Translations under genes and position numbers: made by a program
Assembly: GCA_934122235.1 (NCBI GenBank)
Contig: CAKOWE010000017.1
Span: 1 to 27,714, forward strand
DNA length: 27,714 nucleotides
Reading direction: 5' to 3'
From: an uncultured Clostridia bacterium
GTDB lineage: Bacteria; Bacillota; Clostridia; TANB77; CAG-508
Notes under the pieces: generated by a model
What the model was told of the DNA's origin: nothing
What the model saw: only the letters and a program-made list of their open reading frames with translations
The model's database searches: none
In this document: positions 15,148 through 24,188 of the stretch, piece by piece
Layout of the letters: each line of letters starts with the position of its first letter
Numbering within the stretch: the first letter of the stretch is position 1

Positions 15148-16416
15148 TTAGCAAATAATCATTTCTTCACGTCCAGCACCTGTTCCAATAAATTTAACAG
15201 GTACACCTACAAATTCTTCAATTCTCTTTAAATAAATTTTAGCATTCTCTGGTAAATCTTCTCTATTTTTTATTTTTGAAATATCTCCAAAATTACCTTC
15301 ATACTCTTCATATACTGGTTCACACTCTTTTATATAATCAATATTTGTAGAATAATGTGTAGATATTTCTCCATTATGTTTATAACCAACACATATTTTA
15401 ATTTTATCCAATTTTCCTATTGTATCAACATGATTAATTGCAAGACCTGTAATTCCATTTATTCTAACCACATATTTTAAAGCAACTAAATCCAACCAGC
15501 CACATCTTCTTGGTCTGTGCGTTGTAGTTCCATATTCATGACCTAATTCACGAATTGTATCTCCAATTTCATTGTCTTGTTCTGTTAAGAAAGGTCCTTC
15601 TCCAACTTTAGAAGCATATGCTTTTAATACTCCATATACCTCTCCTATATCTTTGGCCCCAAGTCCTGTTCCTGTACAAATTCCTCCAATAGATGGGTTT
15701 GATGAAGTAACAAATGGATATGTACCAAAATCTATATCTAACAAAGTTGCTTGTGCTCCTTCGCAAAGGATCTTTTTACCTTCATCTAAGTAATCATGTA
15801 ACAAATTAACAGTATCTACTACGTGAGGTTTTAATATTCTAGCATATTCTTCATATTCTATTATTGTAGCTTCTGCATCTAATTTATCATAACCATAACT
15901 TTCAAATATTTTATTTTTATTGTTAATATTTCTTCTTGCTAATTCGGCAAATTTAGGAGATATAAAATCTTCTACTCTAATTCCACATCTTTCATATTTA
16001 TCACAATAAGCAGGACCAATACCACGAGCTGTAGTACCAATCTTATTATTCCCTCTATTGCTCTCTAATAATTTATCCATCATAATATGATAAGGCAAAA
16101 CAATATGAGCTTTAGTGCTAATATATAAATTATCTACAGATATTCCATTAGCTTCAAGCTCATTCATTTCATCTATTAATATTTTAGGATCTACAACAAC
16201 ACCATTGCCAATTATTGCTTTTGTATTTTTATTTAAAATTCCAGAAGGTATTAAATGGAATGCATATTTTTTACCATTTACGTTTATAGTATGCCCCGCA
16301 TTACTTCCTCCTGAACATCTTACTGCAACATCAGAATTAGTAGAAAGATAATCTATAATTTTTCCTTTCCCTTCATCACCAAAAAATGTACCTAAAACAA
16401 CATCAACTTTTGACAT
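15148..16416 (-). CDS. purA: Adenylosuccinate synthetase PurA
   Basis: 422 residues, full length. Joins IMP and aspartate using GTP in the first step of AMP synthesis. Family blocks are present in order: GDEGKGK P-loop (13-19), SGGSNAGHTI (35-44), KIGTTARGIGPAY (about 125-137), ATLLDIDFGTYPFVTSSNP, and HRPRRCGWLD for IMP and GTP binding. The residues before the P-loop are FF (11-12) where most family members have QW, a divergence from the usual GxQWGDEGKGK. The ATG follows GGAGG. It is transcribed alone from a consensus promoter at 16480-16507. Confidence 0.97.
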   Translation of the reverse strand: MSKVDVVLGTFFGDEGKGKIIDYLSTNSDVAVRCSGGSNAGHTINVNGKKYAFHLIPSGILNKNTKAIIGNGVVVDPKILIDEMNELEANGISVDNLYISTKAHIVLPYHIMMDKLLESNRGNNKIGTTARGIGPAYCDKYERCGIRVEDFISPKFAELARRNINNKNKIFESYGYDKLDAEATIIEYEEYARILKPHVVDTVNLLHDYLDEGKKILCEGAQATLLDIDFGTYPFVTSSNPSIGGICTGTGLGAKDIGEVYGVLKAYASKVGEGPFLTEQDNEIGDTIRELGHEYGTTTHRPRRCGWLDLVALKYVVRINGITGLAINHVDTIGKLDKIKICVGYKHNGEISTHYSTNIDYIKECEPVYEEYEGNFGDISKIKNREDLPENAKIYLKRIEEFVGVPVKFIGTGAGREEMIIC

Positions 16417-16479
16417 ATAAAAACCTCCATTCTAGCACTTAGGCTATAACCAATATTTTAAACTCTTTAAAACACTTTA

Positions 16480-16507
16480 ATTATACTAAGTATCTCAAGA
16501 ATGTCAA
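16480..16507 (-). promoter_or_regulatory. Sigma-A promoter of purA
   Basis: TTGACA (16507-16502), 16-base spacer, TATAAT (16485-16480) on the minus strand. Confidence 0.88.
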
Positions 16508-16598
16508 GACATTACAGACGTTTTTGTTATAAAAATTAATTATATGTGCAAAATATAATTAATTTATTATTAATTAAAATTTATTATAAGGAGATTAA

Positions 16599-17312
16599 AT
16601 GGATTATAGTGAAATATTAAAAGTTATTCTTACCTCTTTAGGGTCGTTAATTACTTTGTTTATATTAACAAAATTAATAGGAAATAGAGAAATGTCCCAA
16701 CTCAATATGTTTGATTATATTAATAGCATAACTATTGGTTCAATTGCAGCCGAAATGGCCACAGCTTTAGAAGATTTTTTAGAACCTTTAATTGCAATGA
16801 TTGTATATGCTTTTTTTATAATTTTTATATCTTATGTTAGTTGTAAATTTGTTCCTTTGCAAAGGTTGCTTACTGGAAAATCAAAAATACTTATTGATAA
16901 TGGTAAAATATATTCAAAAAATTTTAAAAAATCCCGATTAGAGATAAATGAATTTTTAACACAATGCAGAAGCCAAGGATATTTTAATATAAATAATATT
17001 CAAACAGCAATATTAGAAACTAACGGAAAAATAAGTATATTACCCAAAAGTGCTACAAGACCTGTTACACCTGACGATATGCAAATACAAATTAAACAAG
17101 AAAAAATAGTAACAAATGTAATTTTAGATGGAACTATTTTAAAAGAAAATTTAAAAAATTTAGGTCATGATGAAGCTTGGTTAAACAAAGAATTAAATAA
17201 GCAAGGAAAATTTAAAATTTCAGATATTTTTTTAGCTACACTTGATTATGAAGATAATTTAAGTGTATATGTAAAAATAAATAAGTCAAATTCACATGAT
17301 ATGTTTGAATAA
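16599..17312 (+). CDS. YetF-like membrane protein (DUF421)
   Basis: 237 residues. Three N-terminal membrane helices (about 7-26, 40-58 and 62-82) are followed by a cytoplasmic-type domain. LFILTKLIGNREMSQLNMFDYI (about 20-41) and the SITIGSIAA stretch are the signature of the DUF421/YetF/YdfR family. The C-terminal half includes LDGTILKENL and a helical DEAWLNKEL region also typical of it. Family members occur in spore-formers and affect envelope or stress phenotypes, but the molecular role is not known. AAGGAGA lies just before the ATG. It is monocistronic and ends at a terminator shared with hpt. Confidence 0.88.
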   Translation: MDYSEILKVILTSLGSLITLFILTKLIGNREMSQLNMFDYINSITIGSIAAEMATALEDFLEPLIAMIVYAFFIIFISYVSCKFVPLQRLLTGKSKILIDNGKIYSKNFKKSRLEINEFLTQCRSQGYFNINNIQTAILETNGKISILPKSATRPVTPDDMQIQIKQEKIVTNVILDGTILKENLKNLGHDEAWLNKELNKQGKFKISDIFLATLDYEDNLSVYVKINKSNSHDMFE

Positions 17313-17313
17313 C

Positions 17314-17354
17314 AAAAAAGGTTAATAAATATTTTCAATTTATTAACCTTTTTT
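17314..17354. terminator. Bidirectional terminator between yetF-like gene and hpt
   Basis: 17-bp inverted repeat (17314-17330 with 17338-17354) with A run before and T run after. Confidence 0.87.
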
Positions 17355-17360
17355 ATTTTT

Positions 17361-17885
17361 CTATTCATCTAGACAAGCTATGTATGGTAAATTTCTATAT
17401 TTATTATCATAATCAAAGCCATATCCTATAATAAATTTATTTGGTACAGTAAAGCCAATGTAATCAGCATCTACTTCAACAACTCTTCTTTCTGGTTTAT
17501 CTGCTAATGTACATATTTTTATAGAATTAGGATTTTTATGTTTTAAATATTTTACAAGGAAATCCATAGTTCTTCCTGTATCAATTATATCTTCTATAAT
17601 CAAAACATCTTTTCCTTCTATTGAATTTCTTAAATCACTTACTATTCTTACTTTGCCACTGCTTTCAGTTTTGTCTTCATAACTAGATAATTGAATAAAC
17701 TCAAATTTAATTGGATTTTTAATTTTTAATGTTAAATTAACAGTAAAAAAGCATGCCCCTCTCATTACACATATAACAGTAATCTCTTTTCCTTCATAAT
17801 CTTTTTCTATTTCCTTTGCTAATTCAGAAAGTCTTTTTTCAATTTGTTCTTCACTAATAAATACTTTAAAATCTTTTAAATCCAT
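17361..17885 (-). CDS. hpt: Hypoxanthine phosphoribosyltransferase
   Basis: 174 residues. Salvages hypoxanthine and guanine with PRPP to give IMP and GMP. The PRPP-binding motif VLIIEDIIDTGRT (94-106) is intact, with MRGACFF (41-47) as the pyrophosphate loop, SSYEDKTESSG (67-77) as the flexible active-site loop, and a terminal DYIGFTVPNKFIIGYGFDY block that holds the purine. Length is that of the bacterial enzyme. AAAAGGAG precedes the ATG. It follows comEA in the same direction with an 80-base gap. Confidence 0.96.
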   Translation of the reverse strand: MDLKDFKVFISEEQIEKRLSELAKEIEKDYEGKEITVICVMRGACFFTVNLTLKIKNPIKFEFIQLSSYEDKTESSGKVRIVSDLRNSIEGKDVLIIEDIIDTGRTMDFLVKYLKHKNPNSIKICTLADKPERRVVEVDADYIGFTVPNKFIIGYGFDYDNKYRNLPYIACLDE

Positions 17886-17965
17886 AACAATCTCCTTTTA
17901 ATATGATTATAATATACATAATATCATAAAAAGAGATTTTTTTCTATATTTTTTTACAATTTTAT

Positions 17966-18580
17966 CTAAACTTCTATCATATTTTTTATAGTTTCAAATT
18001 TTGCATCTCCAATTCCTGGTATTTCTTTTATTTCCTCTATTGATTTAAATTCTCCATTTTCTTTTCTATAATTAATTATTTTTAGTGCTGTTGTAGGTCC
18101 AATTCCTGGTAATTGTTCTAACTCAGTTTGAGTCGATGTGTTTATATTAATCATACCTTTATCTTCACTCCCATTCCCATTTGTTATAACATTATCTCCA
18201 TTTCGAGTATTAATATACTCTATATTATTATCATCATATATGCTTGGTATGTATATTTTTTGTGCATCTTTCACTATATAAGCTAAATTTACTTTAGATA
18301 TATCTGCATCTTCTGTGATTCCACCCGCTTTTTCTATAACATCTATAATTCTTGCTCCGTCTTTAACCTCTACTATTCCAGGATTTTTAACGCAACCAAC
18401 AATATGTACTATTATAACTTTCTCTATTTTATTTTCATCTTCTTGTATTAAATCATTATTAGTTTGTATAAAAGCTTCTTTTTCTTCACTTTTAAAATTT
18501 AAAATTATTATTACCAAAATTACTATTATTGCAATAGCTAAAATTATTATTTCTTTTTTGTTATAAACCTTATTAACCAT
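17966..18580 (-). CDS. comEA: Competence DNA receptor ComEA
   Basis: 204 residues. Membrane-anchored protein that binds double-stranded DNA at the cell surface during uptake. An N-terminal membrane helix (about 9-28) is followed by an acidic linker, an SLBB domain (about 54-112, IVHIVGCVKNPGIVEVKDG) and a C-terminal double helix-hairpin-helix (about 144-204, ININTSTQTELEQLPGIGP and EIPGIGDAKFE). An upstream in-frame TTG (18592) lies inside the ribosome binding site, so the ATG at 18580 is the start. comEC, its usual partner, is not adjacent. Confidence 0.92.
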   Translation of the reverse strand: MVNKVYNKKEIIILAIAIIVILVIIILNFKSEEKEAFIQTNNDLIQEDENKIEKVIIVHIVGCVKNPGIVEVKDGARIIDVIEKAGGITEDADISKVNLAYIVKDAQKIYIPSIYDDNNIEYINTRNGDNVITNGNGSEDKGMININTSTQTELEQLPGIGPTTALKIINYRKENGEFKSIEEIKEIPGIGDAKFETIKNMIEV

Positions 18581-18690
18581 AAAAACCTCCAAAATTATTG
18601 AAATTTAATTTAATTTAATATATATTAATATGTATTAAAATTTTTAAACTAAAATTTATTTTTTATACAATATATTAAAAGGAGCAAATA

Positions 18691-19948
18691 ATGAAATTAA
18701 AAAAACTTTATATTGTATTTATTATAGTTCTATTAATAAATACAATTTTATGTTCGCATTCAAACGGTGCAAATTTTAATGCAAATTCTCCATCAGCAAT
18801 ATTATTTAATTCAAATACTGAAAAAATATTATATGAAAAAAATGCTTATGAAATAAGATATCCTGCAAGTACTACTAAAATTATGACAGCCATTTTAGCA
18901 TTAGAAAATTGTAATTTAGATGATTTAGCTACAGTTAGCAATACTGCTATTAAAATACCATTTGGATATACTACTGCTAATTTGCAGCCTGGTGAAATTA
19001 TATCAATAAATGATTTATTACATTTGTTATTAATTATTTCCGCAAACGATGCTGCAAATGTGCTAGCCGAACACGTTAGTGGATCTATAAATGAATTTTC
19101 CAATATGATGACTGCTAAGGCAAAGGAAATTGGTTGCTTAAATACCAATTTTACTAATCCTAGTGGTATTCATAATCCAAATCATTATTCTACAGCTTAC
19201 GATTTATGTTTAATAGCTAATTATGCTATGAAAAATGAAATTTTTAGACAAATAGTTTCTACTACAACTTATACAATTCCTTCTACAAATAAAAGTGAAG
19301 AACGCATTCTTACTAATACAAATAGGCTATTACATGAATTTGTAGAAAAATCTACTGACAATAATATTTATTATTATGAATTTGCTACCGGAATAAAAAC
19401 TGGTTATACAACAGAAGCAAAAAACTGTTTAGTAGCTTCTGCAAAAAAAGATGGTACAGAATATATTGCCGTAATATTAGCTTCGAACGCAAATGAAACA
19501 TTTAATAATAGTCAAAGATTTTCTGATGCAAAAAATTTATTTATAACAGCTTTTGAAAATTATTCTTTATCCACTATAAAACATGTAAATGATGTAGTTA
19601 CTAATGTTGAAATTAAAAATGTAGATTTTTTCGGAAAAAACTTAGATTTATTATTAACAGAAGATTTAACATTATTAATTAAAAATGAAGACTTAGAAAT
19701 AGAATTACAACCTGAAATAACCTTATACGAAGACAAACTACAAGCACCAATTTGTCAAGGAGATGTTTTAGGTACTGTTACATACAGTTATGACCGGAAT
19801 ATCTTATACACAAAATATTGTAGCTGCTAATTACGTATTAACAAATGAAATGATTTATATTGTTTCATTTGTTATTGGTATATTTATTTTAATTATAATA
19901 ATTATTTTATTAATACGAAAAATAAGAAAAAAATTTAAGATAAAATAA
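18691..19948 (+). pseudogene. dacF: D-alanyl-D-alanine carboxypeptidase (DacF/PBP5), +1 frameshift at CGGA
   Basis: Frame 0 gives 379 residues ending at TAA 19828. Signal peptide 1-26; class S11 catalytic motifs STTK (60-63, Ser60), SAN (117-119) and KTG (236-238) are intact, so the enzyme domain is whole. The PBP5 C-terminal domain ends in nonsense (RNILYTKYCSC). From 19796 the +1 frame reads GISYTQNIVAANYV, then a membrane helix and a basic tail (LLIRKIRKKFKIK) to TAA 19946, giving the usual membrane anchor and a 418-residue protein. The join is GAC-C-GGA (extra C at 19795). The terminator begins 22 bases after the shifted stop, supporting the longer product. Without the shift the enzyme would be released, not anchored. 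Confidence 0.88.
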
Positions 19949-19969
19949 ATTTAGAATTTAAATATTATA

Positions 19970-19995
19970 AAGTGAAGAGCTAAAGCTCTTCACTT
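19970..19995. terminator. Bidirectional terminator between dacF and LCP gene
   Basis: 12-bp inverted repeat (19970-19981 with 19984-19995) between the convergent genes. Confidence 0.8.
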
Positions 19996-19996
19996 A

Positions 19997-21052
19997 TTAT
20001 TTATTAGTTTGAGTTGTTGTATTTGGTGTTGCTGTACTCTGTGTTTCAGTGCCTACAAACATTTGTTGAACTTTTGCTTTTGTTTGAGCTCTATTGTATT
20101 CAAATATCCATAATCCATCACGTAACACTGATTGCCCTGGTAAAACATCTGTCTCTAAATTAGCTATATCAAATTCAAGAAGGTCAGGCACATAATCTTT
20201 TAGTTTGTCCATATCTATATTTGTTTTTAAATTTTCATATCCAATATTTATTAATTCATTTATTTTTGTAACATTTTCTATTTTTAGAGCTTTGCTTAAT
20301 GTAGCTGTAATAAACGCTCTTTGAGTTTTCATTCTTCCAAAATCTTCTGCCCCATATTTATAAGAATATGTAGTACCATTATTGTTATGTCTAAATCTTA
20401 AAAGTTGTTCTGCTTTTTCTCCATTTATTAGTTGCATACCCTTTTTTAAATTTATATGAAGTTTTTGTCCAGCATCATCATATTTCATATCTATAGGTAC
20501 ATCAAACTCTACTCCACCTATTAAATCTACTAAATTTACTAATGCATTTGTATCTATTCTTATGTAATATTTTAAATCTAAGCCAGTTATTTGCTTTAAA
20601 TCACTTAATAGAAGATCCATTTTTTCTCCATTAGCATATCTACTATTTATTTTATAAGTAGCTTTTGCTGTATTAGATGGTCCAACATATGTATCTCTTG
20701 GTATTGACATTATTGCTGCCTTTTGTGCTTTTGGATCATATGAAGCAATCATTAACGTATCTGATTGTTTATATTCATCTACTCCACTTTCACCTATTAA
20801 AACAATATATATCTTATCCAAATTTTTTCGGGTTTCTTCATTTTGTCCTAATAACATTGCCACAATTCCTTTTTTACCTCCTCCAAGTTTTTCAATAGTA
20901 TCACTTATTCTTGGAGCAAAAAATCCTGCAACAGCTGCTGCACATATTATAACTATTAACACAAATATTGCAAATCCGTTAATATGTTTTGTTCTTTTTT
21001 TAGTTTTAGCATTACTATAATTCTCTTCCGTTTGGATTGAATGTTTTCCCAT
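19997..21052 (-). CDS. LytR-CpsA-Psr (LCP) family glycopolymer ligase
   Basis: 351 residues. Membrane-anchored enzyme that transfers lipid-linked wall polymers to peptidoglycan. One membrane helix (about 27-47) is preceded by a basic cytoplasmic tail. The LCP domain spans about 80-270: SDTLMIASYDP (substrate Asp/Thr), AAIMSIPRDTYV (Arg-Asp pair), KINSRYANG, LIGGVEFDVP and LLRFRHNN (Arg-rich pyrophosphate site). The tail is Thr/Gln-rich and low complexity. AGGAGA precedes the ATG. It is the last gene of a minus-strand run with cvpA and the DUF5711-like gene. Confidence 0.93.
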   Translation of the reverse strand: MGKHSIQTEENYSNAKTKKRTKHINGFAIFVLIVIICAAAVAGFFAPRISDTIEKLGGGKKGIVAMLLGQNEETRKNLDKIYIVLIGESGVDEYKQSDTLMIASYDPKAQKAAIMSIPRDTYVGPSNTAKATYKINSRYANGEKMDLLLSDLKQITGLDLKYYIRIDTNALVNLVDLIGGVEFDVPIDMKYDDAGQKLHINLKKGMQLINGEKAEQLLRFRHNNNGTTYSYKYGAEDFGRMKTQRAFITATLSKALKIENVTKINELINIGYENLKTNIDMDKLKDYVPDLLEFDIANLETDVLPGQSVLRDGLWIFEYNRAQTKAKVQQMFVGTETQSTATPNTTTQTNK

Positions 21053-21117
21053 TTTATTACATCTCCTATAATGTTAGTTAGCTTTTAGTATATCAAATCT
21101 CCTTTTAAATATCAATA

Positions 21118-21783
21118 CTATAATATTATTTTTAATAATATATTGTTATTATACATTCCGCTTCCTATTATAGATTCATTAATTGCTTGAATCATTGAAG
21201 TATCATTCAACAGAGGTACAATTATTGAAATTACCGCAAGAATTAAATATACTCTTATAACACCACTTGCAATTCCATAAATTATTCCACCAGCTTTATT
21301 AAATTGCTTGATTAGTGGGATTTTTCCAATTATATCTGCTAATACCTTTACAAACATTAATAATAATTTAGTACCAATAAATAGTATTATAGCAACAGCG
21401 ACATTTATAATAATTATTGCTATATTTTGTGCTAAAACTTCAGCAACATTATCAGTAGCATTACGTGTTAATTCAGTCATTGTATCATTTATATATTCTC
21501 TAACAATTTCTGGAGAATTGCTATTACTTTCGTCTAGTTTTATATTTTCTTGATTACTATTATCAATAGTTAAATTTTTTGATATTACTTCTTTTATATT
21601 ATCATCTATTTTAGTATTATTTACAATTAAATTAGATATTGGATTTGTTAATAAAATTACAACTAATATAGCTATAAAAAATGATAATACATTTATTGCA
21701 CATTTTATTAAACCTTTTTTATATCCAATAAATATAGATAATGCAATTATTCCTAATATTATTAAATCTACTAAAATACTCAT
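21118..21783 (-). CDS. cvpA: CvpA family membrane protein
   Basis: 221 residues with four hydrophobic helices (about 3-20, 27-48, 123-147 and 172-197). The N-terminal GYKKGLIKCAINVLSFFIA stretch after the first helix, and the RVYLILAVISIIVPLL helix, are typical of CvpA proteins, linked to envelope and, in E. coli, colicin V production. A 60-residue Asn/Glu-rich loop separates helices 2 and 3. It starts 12 bases after the upstream DUF5711-like gene with AGGAGGTG in the gap, so the two are cotranscribed. Confidence 0.87.
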   Translation of the reverse strand: MSILVDLIILGIIALSIFIGYKKGLIKCAINVLSFFIAILVVILLTNPISNLIVNNTKIDDNIKEVISKNLTIDNSNQENIKLDESNSNSPEIVREYINDTMTELTRNATDNVAEVLAQNIAIIIINVAVAIILFIGTKLLLMFVKVLADIIGKIPLIKQFNKAGGIIYGIASGVIRVYLILAVISIIVPLLNDTSMIQAINESIIGSGMYNNNILLKIIL

Positions 21784-21795
21784 ATTTTCACCTCC

Positions 21796-22980
21796 TTATA
21801 ACTTTACTATTTCTATTTTATTTTTATATACAATTCCGGCTATGCTGTTTGTTAAAATAATATTTTGTATCTCTTGATTAGATTTATATCGTTTTGATAA
21901 CCATCCGTTTGTTTTTACAAAAATAGCTTCTACTCCTAAATTTACTGCCGTTACATCTTTATATGAACATATTGTTTTTGGAATTCCTCCTAACTCATAT
22001 GTATTAGAAGAATTATTTATTGTGCTAGTAAATTTTATTGAAGAATTCGAATTGAATAAACCAGATGATATTTTCTCTATTTGAGCAATATTAGAATTTA
22101 AATTAATATCTAAAAATAAAATATTTTTAGAATCATATTTCATAAATTCAGTATCACTATTATTTTGTATAATATGTATAGAATCATCATACATACAAAC
22201 TAATTTATCCTTTTCTTGATATTCTATATTAATAATTAATTCATTTGACTCAGCTTCATAATTATATTCTTGAGTTTTACTTTCCATAAAAATTATTTCT
22301 ATATTAGACTGAATTAATGTACCAGAAAAATTTGCCTCAGCTATTGCTAAATATTTGTTATCTTCAGAAATTGATGAATCTATTGCATACGATGTTGCTA
22401 AATAATATGTCATTAATTTGTTTCCATTGTTGTCAAATACTGTTACTTCTGATTTATAACTTGTATTTATTACAATTACAGAAACATATCCGTTTTTATT
22501 TACAGTTATATTAATAATATCTCCTTCCATATTTTTTTGCCATAAAATATTATTTTCAGAAATTAAATATATTTTTTGTCCTTTATTTTCTGCAATGCCC
22601 AAAAATTTATTATTTGCACAAAAAATAGGATTTGTTATTTCTACATTTAAACTATGCTCCTTTTTGGCTGAAGAATTATATATACTTAATTCGTTTTTGC
22701 ACAAAACTGCTATGTTTTTATCAAATGCATATGAATAATTATTATCTTCTTCATTTAACGAAATAGTATCTAAATTATTTTCATACACTTCTTTTCTAAA
22801 AATGTATATATCAAAAAAATTTCTAAATCTTATATTTTTAAAATACAAAATAACCATTGCAATTATTAATAAAATTATGATAATTGCAATAATAATTTTT
22901 ACTAATTTTTTCTTGTTTAATTGTTTTGGAGGCTTTTGCTCATTATTTGTCCCAAGATTATTTAACATATAAAAATCCAT
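21796..22980 (-). CDS. DUF5711-like membrane-anchored beta-propeller protein
   Basis: 394 residues. A basic cytoplasmic tail with KPPKQLNKKK is followed by one membrane helix (about 29-49) and an extracytoplasmic domain of repeated strands such as NNYSYAFDKNIAVLC, NNKFLGIAENKGQKIYLI and DNKYLAIAEA. These blade-like repeats and the gene order beside cvpA match the DUF5711 family as I know it; function is unknown. GAGGAGT precedes the ATG at 22980; a second in-frame ATG four codons later has poorer spacing. Probably the first gene of a DUF5711-cvpA-LCP transcription unit of envelope proteins. Confidence 0.75.
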   Translation of the reverse strand: MDFYMLNNLGTNNEQKPPKQLNKKKLVKIIIAIIIILLIIAMVILYFKNIRFRNFFDIYIFRKEVYENNLDTISLNEEDNNYSYAFDKNIAVLCKNELSIYNSSAKKEHSLNVEITNPIFCANNKFLGIAENKGQKIYLISENNILWQKNMEGDIINITVNKNGYVSVIVINTSYKSEVTVFDNNGNKLMTYYLATSYAIDSSISEDNKYLAIAEANFSGTLIQSNIEIIFMESKTQEYNYEAESNELIINIEYQEKDKLVCMYDDSIHIIQNNSDTEFMKYDSKNILFLDINLNSNIAQIEKISSGLFNSNSSIKFTSTINNSSNTYELGGIPKTICSYKDVTAVNLGVEAIFVKTNGWLSKRYKSNQEIQNIILTNSIAGIVYKNKIEIVKL

Positions 22981-23061
22981 GTCTTACTCCTCTTCATTAG
23001 TTTAATTTTTCATTTATATTTATATCAGTTTATAAGCTTTTTTTCAAGAATAATTTTATAT

Positions 23062-24091
23062 TTAATAACCATCTTTTCTACAAAACATATAAAATATTTG
23101 AACTATACCTAGACAACCAAATATAGGATATAATGTATTTACTAAACTAGAAAAACCAAATTTACTAATAAAAATAGATACACTACATAATATAAAACAA
23201 ACTATCTTATATTGTTTTTTGGTCTTAGTAGTATTTTCTAAAAAAGCATATCCCGAAGAAATTGCAGAAGTAAAAATTGCAACTAAAATTACTAAACCAT
23301 ACATATATTTATATATTATTCCAAGCTTTCCTGCGACAAAAACTAATGGCATTTCGATATTTCCTATTGAATCTCCAGCAATAAATAATAAACGATATAT
23401 TGTAATTGCTAATATTCCAATAATTACTCCAGAAATACACGAAATTATTTTTATTTGTTTTTTATTTATAATTTCTTTTTTCAAGGAAATTAATATTGGA
23501 ATTAATACAATACTATTATAACTTGTATAAATTAAACTACTTAATAACCAATTTTTAGTAATATTATTATTAAGCTTTAAATCTATATTTGTATTAATTT
23601 GATTATTATATTTAATACCAATTAAAATTATAAAAAATATTAATATTGGAATTAAAATTTCATTTATTTTTATTACTCCATCTAAATCTTTTATTAATAC
23701 AAAATAACATATTAAAATAATTAAAATAGAAAACAGCATATTATTTATTTTTAATTCCTGCTCAAAAAAAGTTAATATTCCTGCCATCATTACTAAAAAA
23801 CTAATTAATAAAAAAATATTTATTATATTATCAATTACATTTATTATTATTTTTTTATTTACATTAACTGTTTTTTCTAAAAATTCTTTATACGTTGATA
23901 TATTATTTTTTAACATTATAGAAAACACTTTATATATTATTAAGCTTATAATTATAGCAGAAACAATTATTCCATATATTCCTTTATTTTGAAAGGAATT
24001 AAAAAATAATGCAATTTCCACTCCGTGAAGCAAATCCGGCTCCAATAATACTGCCAATAATTACAAAAATTACTTTACTTATATTCTTTAT
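23062..24091 (-). pseudogene. YkvI-like transporter, +1 frameshift at CGGA and no standard start codon
   Basis: The main frame (stop at 23062) gives about nine membrane helices but lacks a proper beginning. Upstream, another frame reads KNISKVIFVIIGSIIGAGFAS, the classic first helix of YkvI-type transporters (GAGFASGxEI). Deleting one C at 24025 joins it to GVEIALFFNSF, restoring the conserved glycine and a 342-residue protein. The site is TCA-C-GGA. Frame-0 TAG at 24106-24104 limits the start to 24103 or later, and no ATG, GTG or TTG is available before the conserved helix. ATA at 24091-24089 sits about 7 bases after a GGGGGG ribosome binding site. Substrate unknown; a native gene with two decoding oddities. 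Confidence 0.8.
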
Positions 24092-24188
24092 ATTTAATCC
24101 CCCCTATACATTCTCATAAATATTCGAGTAATAAATAAATATACTTAGAATATATTTATTTTAAATATTTATTACATAGGAGGCTAAT

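Noticed and set aside
19386..19395. CGGA inside dacF at GCT-ACC-GGA-ATA as a fourth shift site
   Set aside because: Here the C is the third base of an in-frame ACC codon and the KTG motif downstream stays in the same frame, so no shift is needed.
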